A DNA stretch of 21,111 nt from Bacteroidales bacterium UBA1628 (GTDB taxonomy: Bacteria; Bacteroidota; Bacteroidia; Bacteroidales; UBA932). Each line of letters opens with the position of its first letter. Within the stretch, counting starts at the first letter, position 1. The stretch covers positions 1 through 21,111 of the forward strand of contig DCMG01000096.1 in the NCBI GenBank assembly GCA_002321335.1, written 5' to 3'. Below are positions 1 to 7,929 of the stretch, piece after piece. The position numbers and the translations under genes are program-made. The notes beneath the pieces are model-generated. The model was not told the DNA's origin, ran no database searches, and saw only the letters and a list, made by a program, of their open reading frames with translations.

Positions 1-392
1 TGCCTCTGTACGGTGACGAACTCACTCCGGAAATCTCTCCTGTAGCAGCCGGCTTCAGCATGTTCTGCAAACTGGACAAGGACGAGTTCATCGGCAAGGA
101 GGCCATTGCTGACCAGAAGGCCAACGGCACGAAAATGAAGCTCGTGGGCATCGAGCTCCAGGACAAGGCCATTCCTCGCGCTGGCTATCCGGTCGAGCTT
201 GAGGACGGCACTGAGGTCGGAGTCGTGACCACCGGCTATCACAGCATATCCCTTGGCAAGAGCATCTGTTTCGCTCTCGTGAAGAGAGAGTACGGTGCGC
301 TTGACGCTCCGCTTTCCGTGCGCATCCGCAAGAAGGTGTTCCCTGGAAAGGTTGTCAAGAAGAGATTCTATCAGACAAATTATAAAAAGTAA
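1..392 (+). CDS. gcvT: Aminomethyltransferase (glycine cleavage T protein), C-terminal part
   Basis: This is the 3' end of a gene entering from the left; the frame is open from base 3 with no stop, and the first ATG in the window (60) is internal. T protein takes the aminomethyl group from lipoyl-GcvH and passes the methylene to tetrahydrofolate, releasing ammonia. The visible part begins PLYGDELTPEISPVAAGFS, which matches the substrate-domain end of the GcvT family, and continues through FCKLDKDEFIGKEAI and GYPVELEDGTEVGVVTTG, the C-terminal beta-barrel domain of the family. It ends KRFYQTNYKK. gcvH follows after 65 bases and gcvPA/gcvPB come next, so it belongs to a glycine cleavage operon. 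Only about the last 130 residues are present; folate-binding residues further upstream cannot be checked. Confidence 0.95.
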   Translation, partial: PLYGDELTPEISPVAAGFSMFCKLDKDEFIGKEAIADQKANGTKMKLVGIELQDKAIPRAGYPVELEDGTEVGVVTTGYHSISLGKSICFALVKREYGALDAPLSVRIRKKVFPGKVVKKRFYQTNYKK

Positions 393-457
393 AGATTCCG
401 CAGGCGTTTCAGCATGCAAAAAGGTTTGATAATATATTCATAAATAATAAATTCACT

Positions 458-838
458 ATGAGCAAAGTAATAGAAGGCCTCCGTTACAGCGAGGACCATG
501 AGTGGGTAAAAGTTGAGGGCAACATCGCCGTCATCGGTATTTCTGATTTCGCCCAGAAGGAACTTGGCGACATCACCTACGCTGACCTCCCTGAGGTTGA
601 CGATGAGGTTGAGGCAGGCGAGGAGTTCGGTGCTTTGGAGAGCGTGAAGGCTTCCAGCGAGCTTCTTTCCCCTGTTTCCGGAAAGGTTGTCGAAGTCAAT
701 CCAGACCTTGAGGACGCACCTGAGAAGATCAACGAGGACGCTTACGAGGCTTGGATCATCAAGGTCGAGATGAGCGACCCTTCACAGGTTGACGCCCTGA
801 TGGACGCGGAGGCTTACAAGGCACACACCGAGAAGTAG
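458..838 (+). CDS. gcvH: Glycine cleavage system H protein
   Basis: The product is 126 residues, the normal size for H protein, the mobile lipoyl carrier that moves the aminomethyl intermediate between P, T and L proteins in the cytoplasm. The N-terminus has the family motif EDHEWVKVEGN, followed by GISDFAQKELGDITYADLP. The lipoylation site is the ESVKASSE motif, with the modified lysine at K64. The C-terminal part NEDAYEAWIIKVEMSDP is also typical. The start ATG at 458 gives a full-length N-terminus. The gene lies between gcvT and gcvPA; its stop is separated from the gcvPA ATG by one base, which points to translational coupling. Confidence 0.98.
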   Translation: MSKVIEGLRYSEDHEWVKVEGNIAVIGISDFAQKELGDITYADLPEVDDEVEAGEEFGALESVKASSELLSPVSGKVVEVNPDLEDAPEKINEDAYEAWIIKVEMSDPSQVDALMDAEAYKAHTEK

Positions 839-839
839 T

Positions 840-2165
840 ATGTCCGCATTCCCTTATTTCCCTCACACTGAAGATGATGTCCGCGCGATGTTGGATCGCG
901 TAGGGGTGAAGTCTTTGGACGACCTCTATTCCGATGTCCCGAAGGATGTCATCTTCAAGGGTGAATATGACCTGCCGGAGGCAATGTCCGAGCAGGAGGT
1001 TCGGGACTTCTTCGAGTCTCTTGACAAGAAGGACGAGAAACTGAAGGTGTTCGTTGGCCAGGGTGCCTACGACCACTACACACCGTCCGTTGTTCCTTAC
1101 ATCACATCCCGCTCAGAGTTTCTGACGGCGTACACGCCTTATCAGGCCGAGATCTCTCAGGGTACCCTCAGGTACATATTCGAGTACCAGAGCATGATCT
1201 GCGCTCTGACCGGACTTGACATCAGCAATGCTTCGATGTACGATGGTCCGACCGCTGCTGCTGAGGCTGTGAGGATGGCACCGACCTGCACAAAGCGCAA
1301 GTCCCGTGTGCTTGTCTCCTCATCCCTGCTTCCGAATGTAATCAAGACTATCCAGACATATTCAGGTTACCACGGCACCGAGTTGACTCTCGTTCCATGC
1401 AAGGACGGCCAGACTTGTCTTGAAAGCGTCAAGGCTGAGCTCGCCAAGAACGATGTAGCCGGGGTCATAGTTCCTTCGATCAACCGCTACGGCATCATCG
1501 AGGACCTGACCGGCTTCGCGGAGGCTATCCACGATGAAGGCGGAATATTCATTGAATATTGTGACCCTTCCGCTCTCGCGGTGCTAAAGACTCCCGCTGA
1601 GTGGGGGGCTGACATAGCTGTCGGTGACGGCCAGAGCCTCGGCATCCCGATGAGTTTCAGCGGCCCTTATGTCGGCTTCATGGCCTGCAGAAAGGAATAT
1701 GTCCGCAAACTTCCGGGAAGAATTGTCGGTGAGACCCGTGACACGGAGGGCCGTCGCTGCTTCTGCCTGACTCTTCAGGCCCGCGAGCAGCACATCCGCC
1801 GCGAGAAGGCCACTTCCAACATCTGTTCGAACGAAAGCTTGATGGCTCTCTATGTGACTGTCTATATGTCGCTTATGGGACCGAAGGGACTCAAGGAGGT
1901 CAATGACCGCTCTTATGCCGCCGCTCACTATCTCCACGATGAGTTGCTGAAGACCGGCAAGTTCGCTGAGGTCTTTGACAAACCGTTCCTCAAGGAGTTC
2001 GTGCTCAAGCCGCTGATGCCTGTCGAGAGGCTGCACATCAAGCTTCACGACGGTGGATTCTTCGCTGCCCTTGAGACAGAGGAAGGCTATGTAAGTTTCT
2101 GTGCGACTGAAAGAAGGACGAAAGCTGAGATCGACGCTCTCGTCGCGTTGGTGAAGGAGGCCTAA
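840..2165 (+). CDS. gcvPA: Glycine dehydrogenase (decarboxylating) subunit 1
   Basis: The 441-residue product is the N-terminal half of a split P protein, the PLP-dependent glycine decarboxylase of the glycine cleavage system. It shows the family start FPYFPHTEDDVRAML, the stretch FVGQGAYDHYTPSVVPYI, and EISQGTLRYIFEYQSM followed by NASMYDGPTAAAEAV. The region DGQSLGIPMSFSGPYVGF, then GRIVGETRDTEGRRCFCLTL and QAREQHIRREKATSNIC, is highly characteristic. The PLP lysine is not in this subunit but in GcvPB, which is encoded five bases downstream; the two form a heterotetramer in organisms with split P protein. Bacteroidota vary between fused and split forms; this one is split. Confidence 0.97.
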   Translation: MSAFPYFPHTEDDVRAMLDRVGVKSLDDLYSDVPKDVIFKGEYDLPEAMSEQEVRDFFESLDKKDEKLKVFVGQGAYDHYTPSVVPYITSRSEFLTAYTPYQAEISQGTLRYIFEYQSMICALTGLDISNASMYDGPTAAAEAVRMAPTCTKRKSRVLVSSSLLPNVIKTIQTYSGYHGTELTLVPCKDGQTCLESVKAELAKNDVAGVIVPSINRYGIIEDLTGFAEAIHDEGGIFIEYCDPSALAVLKTPAEWGADIAVGDGQSLGIPMSFSGPYVGFMACRKEYVRKLPGRIVGETRDTEGRRCFCLTLQAREQHIRREKATSNICSNESLMALYVTVYMSLMGPKGLKEVNDRSYAAAHYLHDELLKTGKFAEVFDKPFLKEFVLKPLMPVERLHIKLHDGGFFAALETEEGYVSFCATERRTKAEIDALVALVKEA

Positions 2166-2170
2166 GGAAT

Positions 2171-3703
2171 ATGAAATATTACGATAAATTGATATTCGAA
2201 CTCTCCAAAGAGGGGAGAGTCGGCTATTCCCTCGGCAAGAACGAGTGGACTTCCACCGCTGACGAGATCCCTGCCGCCCTCAGAAGAACTGAGGCCGTGG
2301 GACTTCCTCAGGTGAGCGAGGTGGATGTGGTGCGCCACTACACCAACCTTTCGCAGATGAACTTCGGTGTCGATACCGGATTTTATCCTCTGGGAAGCTG
2401 CACGATGAAGTACAACCCTAAGATCAACGAGGAGATTGCCGGGATGAAGGGGTTCCTCGGACTGCATCCGTTGCAGCCGGCATCCACGGTACAGGGCGCT
2501 CTGGAGGTTTACTATAATATGGACAAGGCTTTGGCCGCGGTCACGGGCATGGCTCACTTCTCGTTCAACCCTTGCGCAGGAGCGCACGGTGAACTGACCG
2601 GTCTTATGATCATGCGTCAGTACCACATCCTGAACGGGGACATGAAGAGAACCAAGGTGATCGTGCCTGACAGCGCCCACGGAACGAACCCTGCCAGCGC
2701 CGCTGTCTGCGGTCTGGAGGTGGTTGTCGTGAAGTCCAAGGCTGACGGTCTGGTGGACGTGAACGATCTCAAGCCTCTGCTCGGTGACGACATCGCTGGC
2801 ATCATGATGACGAATCCTAACACCCTCGGCCTTTTCGAGAAGGACATCGAGGAGATCGCCGCCCTCATCCACGGATGCGGAGGCCTTCTCTACTACGACG
2901 GAGCGAACATGAACCCGCTCATCGGTGTAGCCCGTCCCGGTGACATGGGATTCGACATCCTGCACTTGAATCTGCACAAGTCGTTCTCAACCCCTCATGG
3001 TGGCGGTGGCCCTGGCTCAGGCCCTGTCGGTGTCTGCGAGAAGCTGGTCCCTTACCTGCCTGTACCTAAGGTTGTCAAGGATGAATATGGCCAGTTCAAG
3101 GTTCGCGGACGCGCCGGTGTGGGCAAGAGCGACAGCGAGAAAAATTCACGCGGCTGCGGGAATACTGCCGGTGAGGTGTCCGGTTTCCTGGGCAACTTCG
3201 GCGTGATTCTCAGAGCTTACGCCTACATCCTTTCGCTCGGCCGTGAAAACGTCAAGTTAGTCGGCAAGTACGCCACCCTTGGCGCCAACTACATCAAGGA
3301 GAGCCTCAAGGAGTACTACAAGCTTCCTATCCCGACTGTGTGCAAGCACGAGTTCGTCTATGACGGTCTTGTGAACGACGGCTCGAAGAAGGCCGCGGAC
3401 GGGACGGTCGAGAGAGAAGGAGCGACCACATTGGATGTCGCCAAGAGGCTTCTCGACTTCGGTTTCCACGCTCCGACTATCTACTTCCCTCTGCTCTTCC
3501 ATCAGGCCATCATGATCGAGCCTACGGAGACGGAGTCGATCGAGACATTGGACGCTTTCATTGATGTGATGAAGAAGATCGCCCTTGAGGCCGCAGAAGA
3601 TCCTGCGACGCTAAAGAGCGCTCCTCACAACGCTCCGATCACCCGTCCGGACGAGACCACGGCTGCCCGCCAGCCGATCCTTAAGTTCCAGGACGAAAGG
3701 TAG
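2171..3703 (+). CDS. gcvPB: Glycine dehydrogenase (decarboxylating) subunit 2
   Basis: The 510-residue product is the PLP-binding half of the split P protein. It decarboxylates glycine and loads the remaining aminomethyl group on the lipoyl arm of GcvH. Visible family motifs are GFYPLGSCTMKYNPK (about residues 70-84), PDSAHGTNPASA (166-177), MTNPNTLGLFE, DGANMNPLIG and the PLP site LNLHKSFSTPHGGGGPGSGP, with K270 the Schiff-base lysine. It starts five bases after gcvPA. The usual length is nearer 480-490; the extra residues appear to lie around the KSDSEKNSRGCGN stretch and the charged C-terminus. An intrinsic-terminator-like hairpin follows at 3740-3777. Confidence 0.97.
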   Translation: MKYYDKLIFELSKEGRVGYSLGKNEWTSTADEIPAALRRTEAVGLPQVSEVDVVRHYTNLSQMNFGVDTGFYPLGSCTMKYNPKINEEIAGMKGFLGLHPLQPASTVQGALEVYYNMDKALAAVTGMAHFSFNPCAGAHGELTGLMIMRQYHILNGDMKRTKVIVPDSAHGTNPASAAVCGLEVVVVKSKADGLVDVNDLKPLLGDDIAGIMMTNPNTLGLFEKDIEEIAALIHGCGGLLYYDGANMNPLIGVARPGDMGFDILHLNLHKSFSTPHGGGGPGSGPVGVCEKLVPYLPVPKVVKDEYGQFKVRGRAGVGKSDSEKNSRGCGNTAGEVSGFLGNFGVILRAYAYILSLGRENVKLVGKYATLGANYIKESLKEYYKLPIPTVCKHEFVYDGLVNDGSKKAADGTVEREGATTLDVAKRLLDFGFHAPTIYFPLLFHQAIMIEPTETESIETLDAFIDVMKKIALEAAEDPATLKSAPHNAPITRPDETTAARQPILKFQDER

Positions 3704-3717
3704 AATTTGCGCTTTAC

Positions 3718-3820
3718 GCTTCGACAAGCTCACTTCGACAAGCTCAGTGACCTTCTTTAAGGAGTCGCTGAGCTTTTTCCGTAGCAAAGCCATCCCCTCG
3801 GTTGCTGAGCTTGTCGAAGC
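3718..3820. repeat. Palindromic GCTTCGACAAGCTCA repeat cluster
   Basis: The space between the convergent gcvPB and sulfatase genes carries several half-sites of one short repeat. GCTTCGACAAGCTCA at 3718-3732 is the exact reverse complement of 3806-3820. A second forward half-site lies at 3733-3747, and a partial inverted one (GTCGCTGAGCTT) at 3764-3775. This type of sequence is a widespread intergenic repetitive palindrome in bacterial genomes. A closely matching copy lies inside the kinase gene near 10760, with 21 of 22 bases identical between 3731-3752 and 10760-10781. Confidence 0.85.
3740..3777 (+). terminator. Intrinsic terminator of the gcv operon, formed by the repeat
   Basis: AAGCTCAGTGAC can pair with GTCGCTGAGCTT (one mismatch) across a loop CTTCTTTAAGGA-like, and a run of five T follows immediately on the plus strand. 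It sits about 36 bases after the gcvPB stop. The stem is built from two inverted half-sites of the repeat, so the repeat may have been retained because it terminates transcription. The minus strand lacks a T-tract here, so its role for the sulfatase gene is unclear. Confidence 0.65.
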
Positions 3821-3824
3821 ATCT

Positions 3825-5402
3825 CTACTCCGGATAGTTTATCTCCATGTTGAACTTAGGCACGTCCGGATTGGCCTCCCTGTGACTTTCCTTGACCGCC
3901 TTCCACATCTCTTTCACGATCTCCGGATGCTCGGCCGCCACATCGGTTGACTCGCGAGGGTCGTCTTTCAGATTATAAAGTTCCATCTCGGTGTTCCCCT
4001 TGAGAACTCTGCGCACTATGCCTTTCCAGTCTCCTATGCGCACGGCCACCCATCCTTTCGCCCCGGGAAACTCCCAGTAAAGATATTCATGATCCTTCTG
4101 CTCTCCGGCCTTTATGCCGCTTGTCTTGCTGTACAGCTTCCCGCCGGCGGTTTGTGAAAGAACCGTGGAAGCGAATGAGACGCCGTCGTTCTCCGGTGCC
4201 TCGACTCCGGCGATCTCGGCGAGCGTCGGCATGATGTCGGCGAAACTGGAGATGCGCTGGATTCTCTCACATTGCTTTCCTTCACCCCAGCGCAGGACAA
4301 ACGGCATCCTGATGCCACCCTCGTGCAGCGAAGACTTGCCCCAGCCTTTTCCGCATTTGAACGGACCGCCGCTTTGGAAATATCCCATAGGCGAGTTGCC
4401 GTTGCTCGCGGGGCCGTTGTCCGAGGTGACAATGAATATCGTGTTTTCCCATATTCCCAAATCCTTCAGTTTCCGCACAAGGTCTCCCACCTGCTTGTCG
4501 ATGTGGGTCACCATCGCGGCGTAGGTGGCGTGCGGGTACCTGTTCGGCAGGTACATACCCGGATCCGTGCAAGGCTCCTCGTCCCCGAGCTTGTCCACAT
4601 AGTGCATCACCTCGTCCAGCGGAGCCTGAACGGCGCTGTGCGGCACGGTCGTGGTCCACATCACGAAGAACGGCGAGGAGGCGTTGTCCTCCACGAACTT
4701 GACCATCTTGTCGTACATCAGGTCGCAGCTGTAGTGCTCGCCCCCGTACCGGGCGTAGTTGTTCGCATCGTATTTGTCCAGATTGTCCGGGAACTTGCAT
4801 CCTTGGACCACGAGACCATTGCCAGTCTCGACTTCGACACCGTTCTCCCATAGTTTGACCGGGTAGTAGGAGTGGGCGAGTGCCTGGCAGTTGAATCCGT
4901 AGAAATAGTCGAATCCCATCGTGTTAGGGAGGGACGCGCTCTTAGGAAATCCCAGCCCCCATTTCCCGACCATGGCTGTCTTGTAGCCGGCTGACTGCAT
5001 CATCGTGGCGATGGTCTTGGTGCCTTCCTCCAGCGGGAACTGTCCTTGTTCCTCAGGGTTCAGAAACACGCCGTTCCATCCGAGACTGTCTGTCGGCACA
5101 TAATGCTCTTCGTTGTTGCGTATCTGGCTGTGTCCCATGTGCTTGCCGGTAAGAAGACAGCATCTTGACGGAGATGACAGGGGAGCCGCTGTGTACATGT
5201 CCGTGAAGAGCAGGCCCTGCGACGCCAGAGCGTCTATGTTCGGCGTCTCGATCTTTTCCTGTCCGTAGCATCCAAGATCTCCGTAGCCGAGGTCATCGAA
5301 CAGCAGGAACACCACATTCGGCTTTTGGACATCATTCTTGGCGCACCCGCACACCGACATCGCGGCTGCCGCCAAGGTCATCAGTTTCTTTCCGTTATCC
5401 AT
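3825..5402 (-). CDS. Lipoprotein arylsulfatase (S1 family, serine type)
   Basis: The 525-residue product hydrolyses sulfate esters, probably from glycans or aryl sulfates, at the cell surface or in the periplasm. The N-terminus MDNGKKLMTLAAAAMSVCGC looks like a lipoprotein signal with acylated C20. The sulfatase fold starts at KPNVVFLLFDDLGYGDLGCY (28-46) with metal-binding D36/D37. The active-site motif SSPSR (76-80) has serine at the position converted to formylglycine, so maturation would need a radical-SAM anSME-type enzyme, not encoded here. SDNGPASNG later supplies the family metal/substrate motif. The length fits the family. No SusC/SusD pair or other carbohydrate gene is adjacent, so the substrate cannot be inferred. 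It runs convergent to gcvPB. Confidence 0.93.
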   Translation of the reverse strand: MDNGKKLMTLAAAAMSVCGCAKNDVQKPNVVFLLFDDLGYGDLGCYGQEKIETPNIDALASQGLLFTDMYTAAPLSSPSRCCLLTGKHMGHSQIRNNEEHYVPTDSLGWNGVFLNPEEQGQFPLEEGTKTIATMMQSAGYKTAMVGKWGLGFPKSASLPNTMGFDYFYGFNCQALAHSYYPVKLWENGVEVETGNGLVVQGCKFPDNLDKYDANNYARYGGEHYSCDLMYDKMVKFVEDNASSPFFVMWTTTVPHSAVQAPLDEVMHYVDKLGDEEPCTDPGMYLPNRYPHATYAAMVTHIDKQVGDLVRKLKDLGIWENTIFIVTSDNGPASNGNSPMGYFQSGGPFKCGKGWGKSSLHEGGIRMPFVLRWGEGKQCERIQRISSFADIMPTLAEIAGVEAPENDGVSFASTVLSQTAGGKLYSKTSGIKAGEQKDHEYLYWEFPGAKGWVAVRIGDWKGIVRRVLKGNTEMELYNLKDDPRESTDVAAEHPEIVKEMWKAVKESHREANPDVPKFNMEINYPE

Positions 5403-5467
5403 TTATATTCATTGGTTTAAGATTGCCGCCACAGGGTCGTGACCACAGTCCGCCGGCGACTTTCTGA

Positions 5468-5475
5468 CAAAGTTA
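5468..5475 (-). promoter_or_regulatory. Probable -7 box for the sulfatase gene
   Basis: Read on the minus strand this is TAACTTTG, which fits the Bacteroidota -7 consensus TAnnTTTG. It lies about 66 bases upstream of the sulfatase ATG. The expected TTTG 19-21 bases further upstream is not clean (only a TTTTC-like stretch), so this may be an activator-dependent promoter. Confidence 0.5.
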
Positions 5476-5511
5476 AGAAATCCTGCGAAGAAAAGCACGT
5501 CTGTCGCGCTA

Positions 5512-5531
5512 TATGGTGAAAATTCACCATA
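5512..5531. promoter_or_regulatory. Perfect palindrome upstream of the sulfatase promoter (possible operator)
   Basis: TATGGTGAA and TTCACCATA are exact reverse complements separated by AA. The centre is about 60 bases upstream of the expected sulfatase start site, a common place for an activator site. No T-tract follows on either strand, which argues against a terminator of the upstream SEC-C gene. The regulator is unknown. Confidence 0.45.
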
Positions 5532-5578
5532 ACCATGCGCTTTCGGCTTTCTCTCGAATTCGGAATAGGTTACTCCTT

Positions 5579-6742
5579 CTAACTCATATTCTTCCCGTGG
5601 CAGTTGCGGTAAGAGAGGTGACTGCCGCAGGGGCAGGGGGCGTCAAGCGGGGTCGGAGGGACGAAGAGGCCGAGGATGGGGTTCTTCTTGATCATGGCCT
5701 GAAGCGGGTCGTCCTCTGTCTGCAGCACGACTTTCAGACAGTTCTTCTCGTTGGAGGAGTAACCCTTGAGAAGCCATTTCGGAAGGCTGTTGGCGTAGGC
5801 GGCCACGACTTCCATACATTCGTCATAATCTTCAAACGACTCGATGTCCTCCTGCTTGCGGGACACGCTGGCGAATATGGACTCGGTGGTGTCGCTCTTG
5901 CCGAACATCTGGGCGTTCATCCAGATGTCATGCTCCTCGCGTAGCAGATCTTCACCTGAGTAGCCAAGGTTGCCAAGCATCTCCACCAATCTTATTCCTT
6001 CCTTTGAATCAAGGCCATAGACAAAGTACGGCGAGCCTGCGCCAGCCTTCAGAGCCTCCTGCGGAGTGAAAGGGCGCAACGACTCTATCGCTGAATATTC
6101 CTTCCTTCCCTTGAGGATTTCCTCCGGATCGAATATATTCGGAGCGCACATATAGCGTTCTCCGTCGGAATCGACCCTGCACAGCTTCATCACTGGGCTC
6201 TCATAGACCATATTCGTGAAATACTCGATGCTGTGCCTTCCGGAAAACTCCCAGTAGTCAAGCATCTTGTCGAAAAACTCGTCAACAGTCATGATTCCAT
6301 ACAGACAAAGATAGCCCAAAGCGGCCTGCTCCGTCTCGAAAAGACCGCTCTCCACTCCTTCCCTCAGCACATTGTCAATGTGGGGAGCCACGATGTCATA
6401 GAAATCCTTAGGGATCCAGACCTCCCTGAAATTCTCATCCGAAGTGTCGGAGCCGAGAAGTTTGATGGTCTCAAGAACCGACGGGAAATCCGGATAGTCC
6501 AGATAAAGAGGGACTCCAGGTCCTGCCTCGATCAGACGCTTGAGAAGTCTCAAATCCCTTTCAAGCATCCTGCCGAGCCATTCAGCAGGCCTTTCGATAA
6601 TATATGCGCCGAGCCGGTCCACAAACTCGTTCTTGCGGACTTTCGTCGGAACATCGGCGCCGAAGTACTGGCGGATGTCCTCCAACTCGACTCTCGGGAA
6701 ACTCTCAAGAGCCTTGAATATGACGTTTCGCTTCTGTTTCAT
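5579..6742 (-). CDS. SEC-C motif protein of unknown function
   Basis: The 387-residue product is mostly helical and ends with an SEC-C zinc-binding motif, CPCGSHLSYRNCHG (C-x-C-x8-C-H), like that at the C-terminus of SecA and of many uncharacterised proteins. The long N-terminal part (start MKQKRNVIFKALESFPRVEL) I do not recognise; it contains tryptophan-rich and acidic helices and no catalytic motif I can point to. The ATG at 6742 was chosen because the longer open frame to 6910 reads through the tRNA gene and translates the antisense of tRNA-Ala, which cannot be a real N-terminus. The gene starts 43 bases after the tRNA 3' end on the same strand and may be co-transcribed with it. Confidence 0.85.
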   Translation of the reverse strand: MKQKRNVIFKALESFPRVELEDIRQYFGADVPTKVRKNEFVDRLGAYIIERPAEWLGRMLERDLRLLKRLIEAGPGVPLYLDYPDFPSVLETIKLLGSDTSDENFREVWIPKDFYDIVAPHIDNVLREGVESGLFETEQAALGYLCLYGIMTVDEFFDKMLDYWEFSGRHSIEYFTNMVYESPVMKLCRVDSDGERYMCAPNIFDPEEILKGRKEYSAIESLRPFTPQEALKAGAGSPYFVYGLDSKEGIRLVEMLGNLGYSGEDLLREEHDIWMNAQMFGKSDTTESIFASVSRKQEDIESFEDYDECMEVVAAYANSLPKWLLKGYSSNEKNCLKVVLQTEDDPLQAMIKKNPILGLFVPPTPLDAPCPCGSHLSYRNCHGKNMS

Positions 6743-6785
6743 ATATGAAAGAAGGCACTGAAATCTACTGATGTTCAACGGGAAG

Positions 6786-6858
6786 TGGAGCATAGGAGAA
6801 TCGAACTCCTGACCTTTTGAATGCCATTCAAACGCTCTACCAACTGAGCTAATACCCC
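6786..6858 (-). tRNA. tRNA-Ala (anticodon GGC)
   Basis: Read on the minus strand, 73 bases fold as a cloverleaf. The acceptor strands are GGGGTAT and ATGCTCC with discriminator A73. The D arm is AGCTCAGTTGGTAGAGC. The anticodon arm is TTTGA-ATGGCAT-TCAAA with anticodon GGC, reading GCC. The T arm is CAGGAGTTCGATTCTCCTA-like with TTCGA in the loop. The acceptor stem has a G3-U70 pair, the main alanine identity element, which confirms the assignment. CCA is not encoded. Confidence 0.97.
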
Positions 6859-6868
6859 ATTGGGATTG

Positions 6869-6899
6869 CAAAGATAGACAAAATCTTTCAATCCGCAAA
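6869..6899 (-). promoter_or_regulatory. Promoter of tRNA-Ala
   Basis: On the minus strand TTTG (6899-6896) is followed after 19 bases by TATCTTTG (6876-6869). This matches the Bacteroidota consensus TTTG-N19-TAnnTTTG exactly. The expected start near 6863 lies only a few bases upstream of the mature tRNA 5' end at 6858. It may also drive the SEC-C gene downstream. Confidence 0.85.
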
Positions 6900-6969
6900 T
6901 TTTTCTTCACGATTCATGAATATTTTCATTCAGTCAACATAAAAATGGAATAGCGAATGGGAAACAGTG

Positions 6970-7926
6970 TCAGAAGGAGTAGCCGATCCCGAATTCAAGG
7001 TATGCCTTGGGCCTTTTTATAGAATAAGAGGTACCCTTCCAATCATGGATGGCGTTGCCACCGAGATAGGCAGAGATGTGTCCAAAACGCGCGATGACTC
7101 CCAAGTCGAGAGAAAATCCGTTGAGTACTTTATATGTGGTTGTTGTCTGACCATTATAAGTGATACTGCCGGGAGGAACAACAACTTCACCATAGCCTAC
7201 ACCACTGCATATTCCCAGCCAATCATTGCATTTGAATATTCCTCCAATAGTGACTGAAAATCTTCTCGAAGTGTAACCCTCATCAGTGCGCTTTCCCCAC
7301 ATGCATTCCACCTTGAAGTAAGTTCCGACCTTGTGCGCATGCCACGCTGTTAGGAGTCCAAAGGTTGGGGTCGGAACATTTGTGACGGCAAGCACGCTCC
7401 ATTGTGGCTGCGTTGTCTGCTTTCTCACATTGAACTGTCTTCCTGAACCTGTCCGCTTTCCTCGCGGCGAAGCCTTCACGTACACCGGCGTCGGGACATA
7501 CACGATTGAATCCTTGACTATCACCTTAACTTTCGGCTGAACGGGCACGTGGAGCCTCATCTCATAGACTGACGCGGATTCGATAGGGCAGCCGAACTCG
7601 TAGTCCCTTATGACACCGTAGGTCTGATGCCTTATCGTGATCTTGCGGACTCCCTCCGGGACATACACCCAGATCTCCCCGTGCTCCTGCCTCACGCCCA
7701 CGACACCCATGACCCCGACATCGAAATCAAACCCGTCTTCCGGAATCACGACCTTGATCAGTGCTGCCTTGTGATTGTTCTGATCCAGCATAGGATGATT
7801 GCTCCTCGCGTCCAGATCCCATTCCAACTTCTTGAAAGACTGGACATAAAACCCGGAAGAATCCGTCTGCGCCAAAACCCTAGCGGTCAAGAACAGAAGA
7901 ATGAATAAAATTGCTGATCTTTTCAT
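6970..7926 (-). CDS. PEGA-like / beta-barrel outer-membrane protein
   Basis: The 318-residue product starts with a signal peptide (MKRSAILFILLFLTARVLAQ). The first third has a fold reminiscent of PEGA-type domains: GEIWVYVPEGVRKITIRH and YGVIRDYEF, that is, short beta strands around a proline-glycine turn. After a positively charged linker (about residues 150-170) come alternating hydrophobic strands rich in glycine and aromatics, ending AYLEFGIGYSF with a terminal phenylalanine, as in outer-membrane barrels recognised by BamA. It starts three bases after the 597-residue protein ends, so the two are probably translated together. No ligand or enzymatic role can be read from it. Confidence 0.75.
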   Translation of the reverse strand: MKRSAILFILLFLTARVLAQTDSSGFYVQSFKKLEWDLDARSNHPMLDQNNHKAALIKVVIPEDGFDFDVGVMGVVGVRQEHGEIWVYVPEGVRKITIRHQTYGVIRDYEFGCPIESASVYEMRLHVPVQPKVKVIVKDSIVYVPTPVYVKASPRGKRTGSGRQFNVRKQTTQPQWSVLAVTNVPTPTFGLLTAWHAHKVGTYFKVECMWGKRTDEGYTSRRFSVTIGGIFKCNDWLGICSGVGYGEVVVPPGSITYNGQTTTTYKVLNGFSLDLGVIARFGHISAYLGGNAIHDWKGTSYSIKRPKAYLEFGIGYSF

Positions 7927-7929
7927 ATT

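Noticed and set aside
6743..6910. N-terminal extension of the SEC-C open frame to 6910
   Set aside because: It is the translation of the tRNA-Ala gene and its promoter; the ATG at 6742 is the sensible start.
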